From: SVKR01 sp963605115
GTDB lineage: Bacteria; Bacillota; Clostridia; Oscillospirales; Oscillospiraceae
Length of the DNA stretch: 64,000 nt
NCBI GenBank assembly: GCA_963605115.1
Contig: CAVCTM010000001.1
Span: 1 to 64,000, forward strand
Direction: 5' to 3'
Part shown: positions 32,580-41,513 of the stretch, in pieces
How the letters are laid out: each line of letters begins with the position of its first letter
How positions within the stretch are numbered: position 1 is the first letter of the stretch
Translations under genes and position numbers: made by a program
Notes under the pieces: generated by a model
What the model saw: only the letters and a program-made list of their open reading frames with translations
The model's database searches: none
What the model was told of the DNA's origin: nothing

Positions 32580-34217
32580 TCAGAACGTCAGCGAGCCGGA
32601 GGCGATGCGCTTACCGCTGCGGCGGTCGAAGAGCATGACCTGATCGCCGGAGACGGAGACGGGAACCTTCGCGCCTATGGTGAACAGCGAGCTGCCGAAC
32701 ACCACGCCGGTCAGCAGATAGCCGCCGACGCGGACCTTGATGGTGGATTCCATGCCGGTCGGCATCGCGCCGTAGATCTCGCCGGAGAGCACGCCGGTCT
32801 CGTCGGAGATGTCGAGAAACTCCGGACGGATGCCGAGCACGAAGTCCTCGTTTGTGACGGTCGGAGCGTCCTGAAGAGAGTCGTCCTCCTCGTCGACCTT
32901 GGCGATGTGGTAGCGGAACACCTCGTCCTTGTTGCCCTTCTCGACGTAGCCCTTTTCCGCAGCCTTCGCCTTCAGCGCGGCAGCCTTGTCCGCGTCCGCC
33001 TTGTCGCGGGCGGCGAACCACGCGGCGAGGTCGAGCGGCGCGGAAGGGCGGAAGGTCGCCTTCTCGCCGCCGAGAACGGTGAGCGAGAGGGTGCCGTCGG
33101 CGTTCTGTGCGCCGTGGGTCTCCACAAAGTTGATGGACGGGTTGCCCACAAAGTCCGCAACAAAGAGGTTCGCCGGCTGGTGATAGACGTCCAGCGGCGC
33201 CTCGTACTGCTGAAGCACGCCGTTGTCGATGAGGCAGATCTGGGTCGCGAGCGTCATCGCCTCCATCTGGTCGTGGGTGACGTAGACGAAGGTGGAGCCG
33301 GTCTCGACGTGCAGACGCTGGAGCTCATAGCGCATTTCGAGACGGAGCTTTGCGTCGAGGTTGCTGAGCGGCTCGTCCATAAAGAGCACGGTCGGTTCCG
33401 GGGCGAGGGTGCGCGCGATGGCGACGCGCTGCTGCTGGCCGCCGGAGAGCTCCGCGGGGTAGCGGTCCATGAACATGCCGATCTTGACGATGCGGCTGAC
33501 GCGGCGGACGGTGAGATCGATCTCCTCCTTTGTCAGCTTGCGGGTCGTCAGGATGGGCTCGCCGCCGCGGGTGAAGCGGAACTCGGCGTCCAGCGGCGTT
33601 CCCGCGCTCTCAGCGGCTTTCTTTGCACTCTCCGCCTTCGCGCGCAGCGTCTCCGCCTCGGCGGAGACGTCCTTGCCGGATTCCAGATGATAGTCGAAGA
33701 GCTTCTTCGCCGTGTACTGGGAGAGGGTAAAGGCGTCGATGAGCTTCAGCACCGCCTTTTTGCCGTCGAGCTTTCCGTCCTTGTCGCGGCACTCGTCCAG
33801 CACCGCTCTTACCTCGGCGGGGGAGGAGAGGATCTCGGCAAGGCGCGCGGCATTTTTCGCCTCGAAGTCGATCTTCGGCAGCGGCTCCTTGACGTTCGCG
33901 AGTCCGAAGGAGATGTTCTGGTAAACGGTCATGTTGGGCCAGAGGGCGTAGTTCTGGAACAGGAACCCGACGCGGCGCTTGTTCGGCGGGATGTTGATGC
34001 CGAGCGCGCTGTCGAAAACGACGGTGTCGCCGATGGTGATACGCCCGCTCGTCGGGGTCTCCAGACCCGCGATCATGCGCAGCGTGGTCGTCTTGCCGCA
34101 GCCGGAGGGACCCAGCAGTGTGACAAAGGCGTTGTCGGCTATGGTGAGGCTCAGGTCCTCGACGGCGTAGAATTTGCCCCAGCGCTTGGTGACATGTTCA
34201 AGTTTGATTTCAGGCAT
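32580..34217 (-). CDS. ABC transporter ATPase with large insertion in the nucleotide-binding domain
   Basis: 545 residues; relatives of the MalK/FbpC/PotA type have about 350-380. Walker A GPSGCGKT is at 36-43, Q-loop Gln88, signature LSGGQQQR at 257-264, Walker B VLFMDEP at 277-283, D-loop SNLDAK, and switch His315. Between Q-loop and signature there are ~170 residues instead of about 55: residues ~112-228 are an extra, Lys/Ala/Glu-rich, mainly helical segment. A second charged insertion (~395-445) lies in the C-terminal TOBE region. All catalytic motifs are intact. It partners the fused permease 3 bases upstream. Confidence 0.93.
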   Translation of the reverse strand: MPEIKLEHVTKRWGKFYAVEDLSLTIADNAFVTLLGPSGCGKTTTLRMIAGLETPTSGRITIGDTVVFDSALGINIPPNKRRVGFLFQNYALWPNMTVYQNISFGLANVKEPLPKIDFEAKNAARLAEILSSPAEVRAVLDECRDKDGKLDGKKAVLKLIDAFTLSQYTAKKLFDYHLESGKDVSAEAETLRAKAESAKKAAESAGTPLDAEFRFTRGGEPILTTRKLTKEEIDLTVRRVSRIVKIGMFMDRYPAELSGGQQQRVAIARTLAPEPTVLFMDEPLSNLDAKLRLEMRYELQRLHVETGSTFVYVTHDQMEAMTLATQICLIDNGVLQQYEAPLDVYHQPANLFVADFVGNPSINFVETHGAQNADGTLSLTVLGGEKATFRPSAPLDLAAWFAARDKADADKAAALKAKAAEKGYVEKGNKDEVFRYHIAKVDEEDDSLQDAPTVTNEDFVLGIRPEFLDISDETGVLSGEIYGAMPTGMESTIKVRVGGYLLTGVVFGSSLFTIGAKVPVSVSGDQVMLFDRRSGKRIASGSLTF

Positions 34218-34220
34218 GGT

Positions 34221-36050
34221 TTAACCTCCGATTCCCTTGTCGAGGCTCGCACCCGTGACCTTGTTGACGAGCGCGTTGCAGACAAGAATGGTGATGATGA
34301 GGAGCAGGTTGATGCCGCTGGAGAAGGCGTAAAGTCCCATCTCGTCGAAGTAGTCCAGCGTGGTGGAGAGGATGAAGCCCTGCACGCACAGCAGCATGAA
34401 AAGCGAGAGCTCACGCAGGCAGGTCATAAACGGCAGCAGGAAGCCGGAGATGATGGAGGACTTCTGGATCGGGATGATGATGCGCGTCATGCGCTTCCAC
34501 CATGGGATGTTCTGGATGATCGCCGCTTCCTCGATCTCGCCGGAGAGCTGGAGCATGGAGTTTAAGGAGCTGCGGCTCGCAAAGGGGATATACTTGATCG
34601 TGCCGGCGATGATGAGCAGCGTGTAGGTGTTGAAGAGATTGAGCTTTTCCGTAGAGAACAGGATGAAGAACGCGACGCCGACGGCGATGGAGGGCATCAG
34701 ATAGGGCAGGAAGGCGATGGAGTTGACGTAGTTCGCCCAGCGGCTGCGGCGGTTTTTGGAGACCGCGTAGCCGATCATGGTGCCGATGGAACCGGCGAGC
34801 AGCGCGCAGGCGACGGAGGTCAATATCGTGCCCTTGAAGGCGCGCCAGATGGTCTCATTATATAGAATGCCCTTCTGACCGTACATGCCGTTTTCCGTGA
34901 TATTCTCGTTCGTCAGCCACCACTTCGTCGTGAGGTTCGAGGCGTCGCCCGTGTAGAGGAAGGAGTAGTCACCGGGGTTCGGGAGGAAGGTCTCGAAGGC
35001 GAAGGAGATGATGGGGAAGATGCTGGTGAAGAAGGTGATGATGACGAGGATGAGCGCGATGACGATGCGCCCGGCTTTGCCGAGGCGGATCTTGGAGATC
35101 TGGCCGGATTTTCCGGTGACGGTCGTGTAGTTCTTGCGGCTGCGCAGCGAGAACTGGTTGAGCAGCATGATCGCGACGCCGAAGACCATCATAATGATGG
35201 CGAGAATGCTCGCTTCGCCGGTGTACTTGCTGTTCATGGAGATGTACTTCGTGCTGAGCGTGCTGAGTCCGAGATAGTGCGGCACGGGGTAAGAGCCCAT
35301 CGCGCTGCCGAACACGAGCAATATCGTGGACAGGATGGCGGGCTTCACGAGCGGGAGCGTCACGCGGAACATGGTGCGCCATTTCGGGGTGTCCAGAATG
35401 GTGGCGGCTTCCTCAAGGTTCGCGTCCATATTCCGGAAAATTCCGCCGATGAGGATATAGGCGAAGGGCGCGTAGTGCAGTCCCAGCACCATCAGGCTCG
35501 GAAACAGACCCTTGCACCACCACATCGGCATGTTGATGCCGAAGAGCGCGGCGAGCAGACCGTTGCTCGTGCCGGTGACGGCGTTGGAGTTGAAGAGGTT
35601 CTGCCACACGACGGCGAGCGTCCACTGCGGCATGATGTAGGGAAAAATGAAGATGGAGCTCAGATATTTTCTCCAGGCGAGGTCCGTGCGCGTGATGAGA
35701 AACGCGAACAGCCCGCCGAAGATAATGGACACCACGCAGGTGCCGAAGGCGAGCATGACGGTGTTGAGCAGCGGCGTCCAGAGATTCGTCTTGGCAAGGC
35801 GGCTGGTGAAAAGGTCGATGTAGTTGACAACGGTATAGCCGGAGGACTGCCCCGTCAGGTGGGCGTCGATCGTGCCGGCATGAATTTTAAAGGTGTCCTC
35901 CACGATGGCGACGATGGGGGCGACCGTCGTGAAGGTCAGGATGATGCCGAGCAGCACGAGGATGACGTTGTGCGGCTTGGAAAAGAAGGTTTTGAGCTTG
36001 TTTAGGATGATCGTGCCTTGACTTGCGCGGAGGGTGGTTGACTCGTTCAT
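34221..36050 (-). CDS. ABC transporter permease, two fused BPD_transp_1 domains
   Basis: 609 residues with about twelve membrane helices in two homologous halves. Each half has its ATPase-coupling EAA loop: EEAATILDTPKWRTMFRVTLP (first) and EEAAIIQNIPWWKRMTRIIIP (second). Fused permeases of this build are found in the iron(III)/phosphonate/hexose-phosphate uptake group (FbpB, AfuB). GAGGAGG precedes ATG 36050. One polypeptide therefore supplies the whole channel. The substrate is unknown; see the binding protein and the sensory triad. Confidence 0.93.
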   Translation of the reverse strand: MNESTTLRASQGTIILNKLKTFFSKPHNVILVLLGIILTFTTVAPIVAIVEDTFKIHAGTIDAHLTGQSSGYTVVNYIDLFTSRLAKTNLWTPLLNTVMLAFGTCVVSIIFGGLFAFLITRTDLAWRKYLSSIFIFPYIMPQWTLAVVWQNLFNSNAVTGTSNGLLAALFGINMPMWWCKGLFPSLMVLGLHYAPFAYILIGGIFRNMDANLEEAATILDTPKWRTMFRVTLPLVKPAILSTILLVFGSAMGSYPVPHYLGLSTLSTKYISMNSKYTGEASILAIIMMVFGVAIMLLNQFSLRSRKNYTTVTGKSGQISKIRLGKAGRIVIALILVIITFFTSIFPIISFAFETFLPNPGDYSFLYTGDASNLTTKWWLTNENITENGMYGQKGILYNETIWRAFKGTILTSVACALLAGSIGTMIGYAVSKNRRSRWANYVNSIAFLPYLMPSIAVGVAFFILFSTEKLNLFNTYTLLIIAGTIKYIPFASRSSLNSMLQLSGEIEEAAIIQNIPWWKRMTRIIIPIQKSSIISGFLLPFMTCLRELSLFMLLCVQGFILSTTLDYFDEMGLYAFSSGINLLLIITILVCNALVNKVTGASLDKGIGG

Positions 36051-36097
36051 GGCTTCCTCCTCTTAAGTTTTTCGGAGCCGGGGGCGGTTTGGAAAGG

Positions 36098-36132
36098 AAG
36101 CGCCCTTGGATGCTTATGATCCAAGGGCGCTT
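36098..36132 (-). other. Long hairpin between binding-protein and permease genes
   Basis: A perfect 14-bp stem (AAGCGCCCTTGGAT / ATCCAAGGGCGCTT) with a 7-base loop and no T run. In binding-protein operons such hairpins protect the upstream message, so that binding protein outnumbers permease. Confidence 0.65.
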
Positions 36133-36192
36133 TGCCTAAACCTGAATATTTCCTTGAATATTTCAGCGCCGGGGAAGGGGCGGCTTAGCGCT

Positions 36193-37614
36193 TTAGCCCG
36201 CGCTGTACTTCGTCAGCATCTCGATCCAGCTGCCGACGGTGAAGGCGACGGAGGCGCAGTACTCAGGATCCTCGAGCACGAGCTTGCCGTCGGTGGTCCA
36301 CCACTCATAGCCGTGGTCGTTCTTCGCGGCGAACTTGACGGTGGTGCCGTCCTCGTCCATACCGCCGACGGAGTGATGGAAGGTCGCCTCGGTCTCCTCG
36401 GCGACGGTCGGGTTGCTGGAGTAGCCGCCCATGTCCTTGCCCCAGGCGGAGAAGCCGTCGGCGGTGCAGGTCATGTAAGCGATGAAGGCGCAGGCGGTCC
36501 AGGGCAGGGGGCTGTTGTCGGTGACGAACAGATAGTGGCAGTAGCCGTAGCCGCCGATGCCCTCGTAGCCGTCCTCATAAGCGGCGACCTTGATGTTGTT
36601 GACGGAAACGGTGGCGGACTCCTCAACGGAGCGGAGCTTGGAGTAAACGAGCAGACCGAACTGGTCCTTCGCGGAAGCGTCCACGAGGGTGTTGCAGATC
36701 GGGCCGTCGTCGGTCTGGGCGTTGTAGCTCTCGACCCAGAGCTTGATCCACGCGAGGGCGTAAGCGCCGTCGGCGCCGAGACCGAGGTCGGCAGCCTCAG
36801 ACTCCATCTCCTTGATGGTGGGCTGGAAGTAAGCCTGCTCGTCGGCGGGCAGAGCCTCATAGGACTCCTTCAGCCAGGCGGCATAGTCGTCGCGGGTCAG
36901 CATGTAGAGGAAGTTCTTGCCGACGATCTCGGAGTCGATGTCCATGAACAGGCCATGCTCACCCTCGGCGATGAAGTCCCAGCAGTTGTCGTAGGTCTTG
37001 TCGCCGATGCAGTTGTACATGAAGACCTTGTTCAGGGTCTGGAGCGGCAGGAAGCCGGTGTAAGCCTCGGCGGTGGTGCCGTTGGCGTCAGCCCAGTCCT
37101 TCGGGATGAAGGTGTCCAGAATGCCGGTCTGGACCATCTTGCTCTCGATCTGGTTGCCGTCCTGAATGAGCGTCATGGCGAAGGTGCCGGTGCCCTTCAG
37201 GGAGTCGGCGGTCAGCTGATCGAAGATCTTGTTGTTCTTCGGCTGCTGCCACTCGAACTGCATGTCGTAGCTGGAGTCGATGGTCTTCAGATACTCGATG
37301 AACAGGGGCAGGGCGCTCTTGCCGCGGCTGGAGTTGCCGACGCCGTAGAACATCTTGCCGTTGGATTCCTCAATGGCTTTCTTGGCGAGCTCCTCAAGGG
37401 TCATGCCCTCGGCTTCCTTGATGATCTTCTGGACCTCAGTGAGGTTCTCCTCAACCTCAGGGGTCTTGGTCTCCTCAGGGGTCTTGTTCTCGGTGCCGCC
37501 GTTGTTCGTGACTCCCGGGTTCTTGGTCGGGTCAGGAGTCTTGGTCTGTGTGCCGCAGGCAGCCAGAGCAAACACCATGACAAGCGCAAGGATCAGAGCA
37601 ATGATCTTTTTCAA
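36193..37614 (-). CDS. Extracellular solute-binding lipoprotein of the ABC importer
   Basis: 473 residues from TTG 37614 (read as MKKIIALILALVMVFALAACG) with GAGGAGG 6-8 bases upstream; in-frame starts further upstream would bury the signal peptide. The lipobox Cys is residue 20 (ALAAC), followed by a Thr/Pro/Glu-rich linker to about residue 55 and a large two-lobed binding-protein domain with several Trp and Tyr residues. It is first in the operon and, with the hairpin behind it, probably the most abundant product. I cannot assign the ligand. It differs clearly from the AfuA-like binding protein encoded divergently. Confidence 0.87.
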   Translation of the reverse strand: MKKIIALILALVMVFALAACGTQTKTPDPTKNPGVTNNGGTENKTPEETKTPEVEENLTEVQKIIKEAEGMTLEELAKKAIEESNGKMFYGVGNSSRGKSALPLFIEYLKTIDSSYDMQFEWQQPKNNKIFDQLTADSLKGTGTFAMTLIQDGNQIESKMVQTGILDTFIPKDWADANGTTAEAYTGFLPLQTLNKVFMYNCIGDKTYDNCWDFIAEGEHGLFMDIDSEIVGKNFLYMLTRDDYAAWLKESYEALPADEQAYFQPTIKEMESEAADLGLGADGAYALAWIKLWVESYNAQTDDGPICNTLVDASAKDQFGLLVYSKLRSVEESATVSVNNIKVAAYEDGYEGIGGYGYCHYLFVTDNSPLPWTACAFIAYMTCTADGFSAWGKDMGGYSSNPTVAEETEATFHHSVGGMDEDGTTVKFAAKNDHGYEWWTTDGKLVLEDPEYCASVAFTVGSWIEMLTKYSAG

Positions 37615-37675
37615 AATAGTGTCCTCCTCATAAATTTTTATCAGAAACGGCAAAAGGCGCCGTCCCGACGTCTTC

Positions 37676-37704
37676 ATTCTACGGACTCGTTGCACAAATG
37701 AACA
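37676..37704 (-). promoter_or_regulatory. Possible promoter of the ABC operon
   Basis: Minus strand: TGTTCA (37699-37704), 17 bases, TAGAAT (37676-37681). The -35 matches consensus poorly, which would fit dependence on an activator such as the nearby AraC-type response regulator. Confidence 0.35.
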
Positions 37705-37777
37705 GTGGACGATCCTGCGTTATTTTGTGTTTCCCTGCGATTTTTTCAATTTTTGGCTTAATTTTTGTGAAAAAGTG

Positions 37778-37786
37778 TGATATAAT
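37778..37786 (+). promoter_or_regulatory. Extended -10 promoter of the sensory triad
   Basis: TGATATAAT is a consensus extended -10 element; the -35 region (TTAATT at 37758-37763) is weak. It lies about 120 bases before the first gene of the triad. Confidence 0.55.
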
Positions 37787-37906
37787 CAGCCTGACGAGGC
37801 GGAGAAGTTGTATAAAACGTTCGGACGACCGGATTACATGTACGTTCTGAACGATATACAGCCGTCTGCCATGAACGGACAAGATTCGACAAACGGAGAA
37901 ACGACT

Positions 37907-38935
37907 ATGCGCCGGAAACGCTGCTTTATCCGCATATTGACACTCGCACTCGCGCTGCTGCTCCTCGCCGGCTGCGGGGAGAGCACGCCGCAGGAGGAAC
38001 TCGCCCCTGCGGAGAGCGAGCGCCTTGTGCTCTATACCTCCCATAAGCGCGAGGTGTGGTGGCCCATCGTGAAGGAGTTTGAACAGCGCACCGGCATCTG
38101 GGTCGAGGTCGTCGAGGGCGGCACGAACGAGCTGCTCGAACGGCTCGAAGGCGAGAAGACCGCGCCGCAGGCGGACGTGATGTTCGGCGGCGGCGTGGAG
38201 AGCCTCGACGCCTGCCGCGCACTTTTCGAGAGCTACACCTGCGCGGGAGCGGAGGAGATCCTGCCTGTTTACCGCGCCGCGGACGACGTCTGGACGCCGT
38301 TTTCCGCGCTGCCGGTCGTCCTTATTTATAACCCGAAGCTTGCCGCGCCCGGCGCGCTGACGGGCTGGGCGGATCTGCTCGACGAGGCTTGGCGCGGGGA
38401 GATCGCCTTCGCCGACCCCGCCGTTTCCGGCTCCTGCTTCACCGCACTCATGACCTTCGTCAGCGCCGTCGATCTCGAAACGGACGCCGCGCTCCGCGCC
38501 TTTGCCGAGGCGCTCGACGGCGTGCAGCTCGGCGGCTCCGGCGAGATCGTCAGCGCCGTGTCCGGCGGGGAAGCCCGCGTCGGCGTGACGCTTGAGGAGA
38601 CCGCCTGCAAGCGTATCGCCGCCGGGGACGAGATCGCGCTCGTCTATCCCGTGGACGGGACGAGCTGCGTGCCGGACGGCACCGCCGTCGTCGCCGGTGC
38701 GCCGCACGCGGAAAACGCCCGCGCCTTTGTCGACTTCACCATCAGCCGCGACGTGCAGAGTCTGCTGCAAAGCGCGCTGAGCCGCCGCTCCGTGCGCGCC
38801 GATCTGGACGCGCCGGTGGGTCTTCCGCCGCTCGCGGACATCGCCATGGTCGATTACGACGTCCGCTGGGCGAGCGAGATGCGCGAGGCGCTGCTGATGA
38901 GCTGGGAATTTTATTTCGGAGCGGAGGAGCCGTGA
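37907..38935 (+). CDS. AfuA/FbpA-like periplasmic-type binding lipoprotein, sensor component
   Basis: 342 residues from ATG 37907 with GGAG upstream. Lipobox LLAGCGE near residue 20. The mature domain is of the iron(III)/hexose-phosphate binding class: LVLYTSHKREVWWPIVKEFEQRTGI, ADVMFGGGVESLDACR, GEIAFADPAVSGSCFTALMTF. It is translated just before a LytS/YesM-type kinase and AraC-type regulator, the arrangement of HptA-HptS-HptR in Staphylococcus, where the binding protein senses extracellular glucose 6-phosphate. A sensory more than a transport role is inferred from this order. Confidence 0.85.
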   Translation: MRRKRCFIRILTLALALLLLAGCGESTPQEELAPAESERLVLYTSHKREVWWPIVKEFEQRTGIWVEVVEGGTNELLERLEGEKTAPQADVMFGGGVESLDACRALFESYTCAGAEEILPVYRAADDVWTPFSALPVVLIYNPKLAAPGALTGWADLLDEAWRGEIAFADPAVSGSCFTALMTFVSAVDLETDAALRAFAEALDGVQLGGSGEIVSAVSGGEARVGVTLEETACKRIAAGDEIALVYPVDGTSCVPDGTAVVAGAPHAENARAFVDFTISRDVQSLLQSALSRRSVRADLDAPVGLPPLADIAMVDYDVRWASEMREALLMSWEFYFGAEEP

Positions 38936-38936
38936 G

Positions 38937-40655
38937 ATGAAAGCGAAAAAACGCCGCTCTTACCGCAAACGGCTGAACGCCGCCTTCCTTGCCGTGTCGC
39001 TCGTGCCGCTGCTGCTCTGCTCCGCGCTGCTGCTCCAGTGTTTCCGTCTGCGCACGGCGGCAGCCGCCCAGCAGACGGCGGAGGACCATCTCCTCGCCGC
39101 CTCCACCGCGCTCGACACGCTCCGCACCGCGCTGGACGACGCCGCGGACGCCCTCCGGCGCGACGCGATCGTCCGCCTTGCGCTTACCGGAGCCTACGAC
39201 ACCGCGGCGGTCTACGACCATATTTTCGACGCGACCGAGCCGGTGCGCGCCATGGCGCGCGTCGACCTCTATGACGCCGCGGGGCGCTGGCGCTATTCCA
39301 CGCGCTCGGCGCCGTTCGCGGTCTCGCTCCCGACGGACTGGGGCGTGCTCCACGCCGCGGCGGGCGCGGGACCGGACGGGCTCGTGCTCTGCGCCGCGGA
39401 GGAGAATGCCGGCGGCGATGCACCGCTGCTCTACGCCGCCGCGATGCTCGCCGACGGCGAGGGGGAGACCGCCGGCTACCTTGTCGTGAGCCTCAGCGAG
39501 AGCCAGCTCCGCGCGCTGCTCGGCGCTTCCGTCGGCGCGCAGAACGAGCTGCTGCTGCTCGACGGCTACTGGCGCGCGGTCTTCTGCACCCAGCCGAGCC
39601 AGACGGAGACGCTCGCCGCCGCGCTGCGCGCGCAGCTGCTCTCCGGGGACCGTCTCGCGGGACTCGGCGACGACTTCAGCTACACGGTCCGCCGCCACGC
39701 GGGGACCGGGCTCTCCCTCGTGCTCCAGCAGCCGCAGGTGTTCACGCGCGCGACGGAGCGCATGCTCTATTCCATCGGCGCGCTCTGCGGACTTGTCTGC
39801 ATCGCGCTCAGCATTCTGCTGAGTCTCCAGCTAAGCCGCCAGATCTTCCGCCCCGTGGGGCGGCTCCACGACGCCATCGGGCGCGTCGGCGCGGACCACG
39901 ATCTCTCCGTCCGCGTCCCGGTGCCGGAGGGGGAGACGGATGAGCTCGCGGAGCTCGCCGAGCGCTTCAACGATATGGTCGACTCGCTCCACCGCAACCA
40001 GCAGGCGCTGCTGGAAAACCAGCGCGCGCTCAACGAGGCGCAGATCCGCATGCTTCAGGCGCAGCTCAATCCCCATTTTCTCTGCAACACGCTCGACACG
40101 ATGAAGTGGATCAGCAAGATCAATCAGGTGCCGCAGGTCGCCGTGATGAGCACGAACCTTGCGGATATCCTGCGCTTCTGCATCTCCCCGGCGGAGCTTG
40201 TCCCGCTCCGGCGGGAGCTCGACATTCTGGAACGCTATGTCGAGATCCAGCGCATCCGACTCTCGGACAGCTTCAGTTACGGGGCTGATGTACCATCTGA
40301 GCTCCTTGATGACACCGTGCCGAAGATGCTGCTCCAGCCGCTCGCGGAAAACGCGATATTGCACGGGCTCTCCGGCGTGCCGGACGGCAGGCTGTCTGTC
40401 AGCGCGCGGCGGGAGGGGGACGACCTCGTCATCCGCGTGCAGGACAACGGTCCCGGCTTCCCGCCGGAGCTGCTGGGACCGTATCAGCCGCCCGCGGAGC
40501 GGACGGGCCACCTTGGACTGCTGAATGTGGACACCATTCTGCGCAAGCAATACGGCGAGGGCTTCGGCCTTTGCCTCGAAAATGCCCCGGAGGGCGGCGC
40601 GTGCATCACGGCGCGTCTCCCGGCGGCAGGGAAGAAGGAGGACGGACCATGCTGA
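38937..40655 (+). CDS. Sensor histidine kinase, YesM/LytS type with HAMP domain
   Basis: 572 residues, one base after the binding-protein stop codon. Membrane helix 1 (about 15-35), an outside sensor domain of about 230 residues, helix 2 (about 280-300), HAMP (about 300-355, RQIFRPVGRLHDAIGRV), then the His_kinase domain with QAQLNPHFLCNTLDTMKWI (phosphorylated His) and the HATPase domain with LAENAILHGL and QDNGPGFP. It should read the state of the binding protein outside and phosphorylate the next gene's product. It overlaps that gene by 7 bases. Confidence 0.94.
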   Translation: MKAKKRRSYRKRLNAAFLAVSLVPLLLCSALLLQCFRLRTAAAAQQTAEDHLLAASTALDTLRTALDDAADALRRDAIVRLALTGAYDTAAVYDHIFDATEPVRAMARVDLYDAAGRWRYSTRSAPFAVSLPTDWGVLHAAAGAGPDGLVLCAAEENAGGDAPLLYAAAMLADGEGETAGYLVVSLSESQLRALLGASVGAQNELLLLDGYWRAVFCTQPSQTETLAAALRAQLLSGDRLAGLGDDFSYTVRRHAGTGLSLVLQQPQVFTRATERMLYSIGALCGLVCIALSILLSLQLSRQIFRPVGRLHDAIGRVGADHDLSVRVPVPEGETDELAELAERFNDMVDSLHRNQQALLENQRALNEAQIRMLQAQLNPHFLCNTLDTMKWISKINQVPQVAVMSTNLADILRFCISPAELVPLRRELDILERYVEIQRIRLSDSFSYGADVPSELLDDTVPKMLLQPLAENAILHGLSGVPDGRLSVSARREGDDLVIRVQDNGPGFPPELLGPYQPPAERTGHLGLLNVDTILRKQYGEGFGLCLENAPEGGACITARLPAAGKKEDGPC

Positions 40656-41395
40656 GAGTTATGGTCGTGGAGGACGAGGAGCTCATCCGCCGCGGGATCG
40701 TGCTCGCCGTGGACTGGGCGGCGCTCGACTGCGTTGTCGTCGGCGAGGCGTCCAACGGCGCGGAGGCGCTGGAGATCGAGGCGCAGTGCCGCCCGACGCT
40801 CATCATCACGGACCTCAAAATGCCGAAGATGGACGGGCTCGAAATGCTCGCAAAGCTCCGTGAGCTCGGCTGCACGGCGTATGTCATCATCCTGACGGCT
40901 TACGATTCCTTCGCCTATGCCCAGACCGCGCTGCGGCTCGGCGCAGTGGATTTTCTGCTCAAGCCCTTCCACGACGGCGATCTGGAAAATGCCGTGCTCG
41001 CGCTGCAAAAGCGCCTCGCCGCCAAGGAGAGACCGCCGGAGCCCGAACTCCCGCCGGTGCGGACGGATAGCCGCAGCCGCTATGTGCAGGAGGCGATGGA
41101 CTATATCGGCAGGCGCTATGCCTCGCCGGAGCTCTCCATCGCGGAGGTCGCCGCCGCCCTCGGCGTCAGCGAGGGGCACCTCAGTCACATCTTTAAAAAA
41201 GAGACCGGGCTCACCGTCGGCGCTTACCTGACCCGCTGCCGCATCCAGCGCGCCATGGCGCTGCTGCGCGAGGGCAAAAAGCGCGTCTACGAGGTCGCCG
41301 AGGCGGTCGGCTACCGGGATATCACCTATTTTTCCGGAACTTTTAAAAAGATCGTCGGGATGAGCCCGACGGAGTATCAGAACGCCGTGAAATGA
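40649..41395 (+). CDS. AraC-type response regulator
   Basis: 248 residues from ATG 40649 (MLRVMVVEDEELIRRG) with AAGGAGG upstream. The receiver domain has VVEDEE, the phosphoacceptor Asp in LIITDLKMPKMDGLEML and Lys in FLLKPF. The C-terminal AraC DNA-binding domain has both helix-turn-helix motifs (LSIAEVAAALGVSEGHLSHIF and KRVYEVAEAVGYRDITYFSGTF). It lacks the long middle domain of many YesN regulators, so it is short. The divergent ABC importer operon is the likely target. Confidence 0.94.
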   Translation: MLRVMVVEDEELIRRGIVLAVDWAALDCVVVGEASNGAEALEIEAQCRPTLIITDLKMPKMDGLEMLAKLRELGCTAYVIILTAYDSFAYAQTALRLGAVDFLLKPFHDGDLENAVLALQKRLAAKERPPEPELPPVRTDSRSRYVQEAMDYIGRRYASPELSIAEVAAALGVSEGHLSHIFKKETGLTVGAYLTRCRIQRAMALLREGKKRVYEVAEAVGYRDITYFSGTFKKIVGMSPTEYQNAVK

Positions 41396-41400
41396 GCTGA

Positions 41401-41430
41401 GAGGAGACCGGATCCGGTCTCCTCCTTTTC
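41401..41430 (+). terminator. Terminator of the sensory triad
   Basis: A perfect 10-bp stem (GAGGAGACCG / CGGTCTCCTC) with loop GATC, followed by CTTTT. Confidence 0.82.
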
Positions 41431-41444
41431 CATGCAAGTTGCTG

Positions 41445-41473
41445 TTGAATTGCGGGGAAAAAGCGTGTATAAT
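41445..41473 (+). promoter_or_regulatory. Promoter of ybaK-uvrA-recD2
   Basis: TTGAAT (41445-41450), 17-base spacer, TATAAT (41468-41473), about 40 bases before the ybaK start. Confidence 0.75.
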
Positions 41474-41513
41474 AGTAAGCTGGATATTTTCCCGGAACGG
41501 GAGGTTTTTATTG

